From contig CM063288.1 of NCBI GenBank assembly GCA_032173965.1, positions 26,072,001 to 26,136,000 on the forward strand: DNA of 64,000 nt, given 5' to 3'. How positions within the stretch are numbered: position 1 is the first letter of the stretch; every line of letters starts with the position of its first letter. The notes below the pieces were generated by a model, which was given only the letters and a program-made list of their open reading frames with translations, made no database searches and was not told the origin of the DNA. Source of the stretch: Sitta carolinensis. Taxonomy: Eukaryota > Chordata > Aves > Passeriformes > Sittidae. Below are positions 62,000 to 64,000 of this stretch, one piece after another. The position numbers and the translations under genes were made by a program.

Positions 62000-64000
62000 T
62001 GAAAAGTCATGCTAAGTTTGCACATGGTGAGTTTGCATCAGATGAACTCAACAGAAGGCTCATATACAGTTTAACCCTATAAGTAAATGAATTTTTCTTT
62101 CCTCAGAAGACTCTGTACCCAGCAGCAGGAGTTGGCCAAGGTGTGTGGCTGTGTGCTACTGAAAAATTTCAAAGAGGAGGAGTTTATTCACTTTATGTCC
62201 TTTCCCTGGCCTCCAGCCCAGGGAAGTGTCTGACAGCTATTCCTGCAGACTAACAACCTACTTGCTTCTCAGAGAACATGTTCAATAGCAAAGCACTGTA
62301 TTTTCTGAAACTTCTTGGAAAACAACCAGGTTATATGCTTACCTGTAATTGATAACAATACCCCCAGTTGGGTTTCAGGCTGTGCTGCCCTTCAAAAGGT
62401 TCTTCCAGAAGTCTTTGGAAATCCCTCTCACAGGTGGAAAGCAAAGGACTAAATTACACTAGAAGTATATTTGTCTAGATGTACAGACATATAATGTGCA
62501 ACTGTCAGACAGATCAAGGTAGGTGAGATGCTAAAAGCTTCCAGAAGTTTTCAAGGAAGAGAGAAAGTAAAGTAACCTAGACCTTGTCTTTACAAGGAAA
62601 AAAGCTATGTGAAAATTCTATTTGCAGAAATAATTCTGTTGAATATAACTCCATTCACACCTACATCATACAAATCAATTCACAACAAGACCATTTTTTT
62701 TCCAGCTATTTCAGCTACTGTTTCAATCACTCAAACTCTATGACAGCAGGACACCACTGTCACACTGAAGCAGACAGAACATGGTCCAGTTTTGACCATT
62801 TGGGACACAAGCCCAAAATTTGGACCTGTGCTGTGACCTTTTTCAGTGATCAAGAGTTGAACAAACAAGTATGTTTGCTAACATACACCCGAACGCTACA
62901 AATTACGTCCATTGTTAAACACCTGGTACAACCTGAGCGACCAAAGCAGCCATGGACATCACTTCTTCATTCTCTTCCAACTTGACCATATGGTTTTTCA
63001 GAAGTGCTTAACAACACCCCAGATCCTTTTGCCTTCAACTCATCCCCTGGAGTGAGTTACCTCTGGATATGTCTCTCTTCATTAGCTACAGAGGGAGAGT
63101 AAATGGGCAGGCTAGAGTGATCATCTGACTTCTAGATGCAGATGTCAGGAGGGAATCCTACCCTCTGTCTGTCTGACATAAACAATCCTAGCAGGTTCCC
63201 CAACAGGACAAGAGAGGCATGTTGTCCCAGAAATGAAACCCAGCCATCTGGCATCAGATGGGCCCTATGGAATGTCTAGTTGCAATGCCCACTGACGTTG
63301 CTGCAATGTGTGAGCACAAGGCAGCAAAAACCTAAAGGGATATTAGCCTTTCTTGAAAAAGTAATTTCATTTTACGTTATGACACTGCAAAGCAATTGTG
63401 TTCAAAATAACTGGTTTTACTGCCTAAATATGTTTTTCGTACTTGAGCATCCAGGTGGATTCAATTGTGCTTGCAATTTTGCAGACATTAATGAGGGAGA
63501 CTAAATGACTGAGGTGGGGAAAGTGAACAGTGCTGCACTCCTGTGAGACAGCCTGACACACGGACTAGAGCACAGCACAAGCTCTCAGGAGCCTCAAAGT
63601 CTAGTCCTCTTTTGACCACTGACTGACAAATGACAAAAGCTAAGCATGGAAAATAAAGCACAACTGTTCTCTGTGTCTTTTAGAAAAATAATACTGGCTG
63701 AAATCTTCAACAAGTGTAAACTATCAAATAACAGCAATCACTGACTCCAAAACAAGCAGGATTACAAGCCAAATTCGGTCAGCTTTTAAGAATAAGAACT
63801 TCCTTCCTGAGCATCTTTTCCAAAAGCAACATGTGACACAGCACATATATAAGCAACACTCCAACTGTTACATTAAAAATAAATTACTTAAATCCAGAAA
63901 TATGATTGTGATGGGCTAAAGCACACTTAGAAGTTGTATTTTTATGTCAGTAACTGTTTACAGAATGATAGCTTTAACTGATACTCCAAAAGCCATTTCA
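62000..64000. other. Gene-free right end
   Basis: The longest frame (133 codons, 62584-62985 on the + strand) starts at TTG, has no recognisable domain and no clear splice context. No repeat was recognised. Confidence 0.5.

Noticed and set aside
62584..62985. 133-codon + strand frame
   Set aside because: It opens at TTG, not ATG, lacks domain features and has no convincing splice sites.
34070..64000. KLF7 zinc-finger exons
   Set aside because: Expected from conserved gene order, but no C2H2 finger or KLF7 N-terminal sequence is present in any frame.

Overview
The window looks like bird genomic DNA: AT-rich and CpG-poor, with small to moderate introns, GT-AG splice sites, few interspersed repeats, and one clear 3' end of a CR1 LINE. 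The two recognisable genes, FASTKD2 and CPO, lie head to tail on the + strand. This is the order of the human 2q33 block (MDH1B-FASTKD2-CPO-KLF7). I could not test species identity.

Region 1 (1-8.5 kb) holds the 3' part of FASTKD2, a mitochondrial RNA-binding protein. Nine coding exons give about 415 residues, from the middle of the protein to its stop, including the C-terminal RAP domain. The N-terminal exons lie to the left of the window. Region 2 (8.5-20.1 kb) is intergenic, with an MIR/CORE-SINE-like relic and several microsatellites.

Region 3 (20.1-34.1 kb) holds all of CPO (carboxypeptidase O) in 11 coding exons: signal peptide, M14 activation propeptide, catalytic domain and a hydrophobic GPI-signal-like tail. 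All exons are phase-compatible. Exon 8, however, is one base short exactly at the Asn-Arg pair that binds the substrate carboxylate. Read literally, the gene shifts frame and stops in exon 9. The rest is so well preserved that this is either a sequence error or a very recent loss. The intact propeptide is notable because the human protein lacks it.

Region 4 (34.1-64 kb) is about 30 kb without a recognisable gene. It contains long poly-T/poly-A tracts, an LTR-like segment near 49.2 kb, a CR1 3' end at 61.6-62.0 kb, a small CpG-rich patch near 59.9-60.1 kb, and a few exon-like segments, the best on the - strand at 58281-58444. By conserved gene order KLF7 would be expected to the right; none of its zinc fingers is in the window. 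No prokaryotic systems, CRISPR arrays or intact viral genes were seen.
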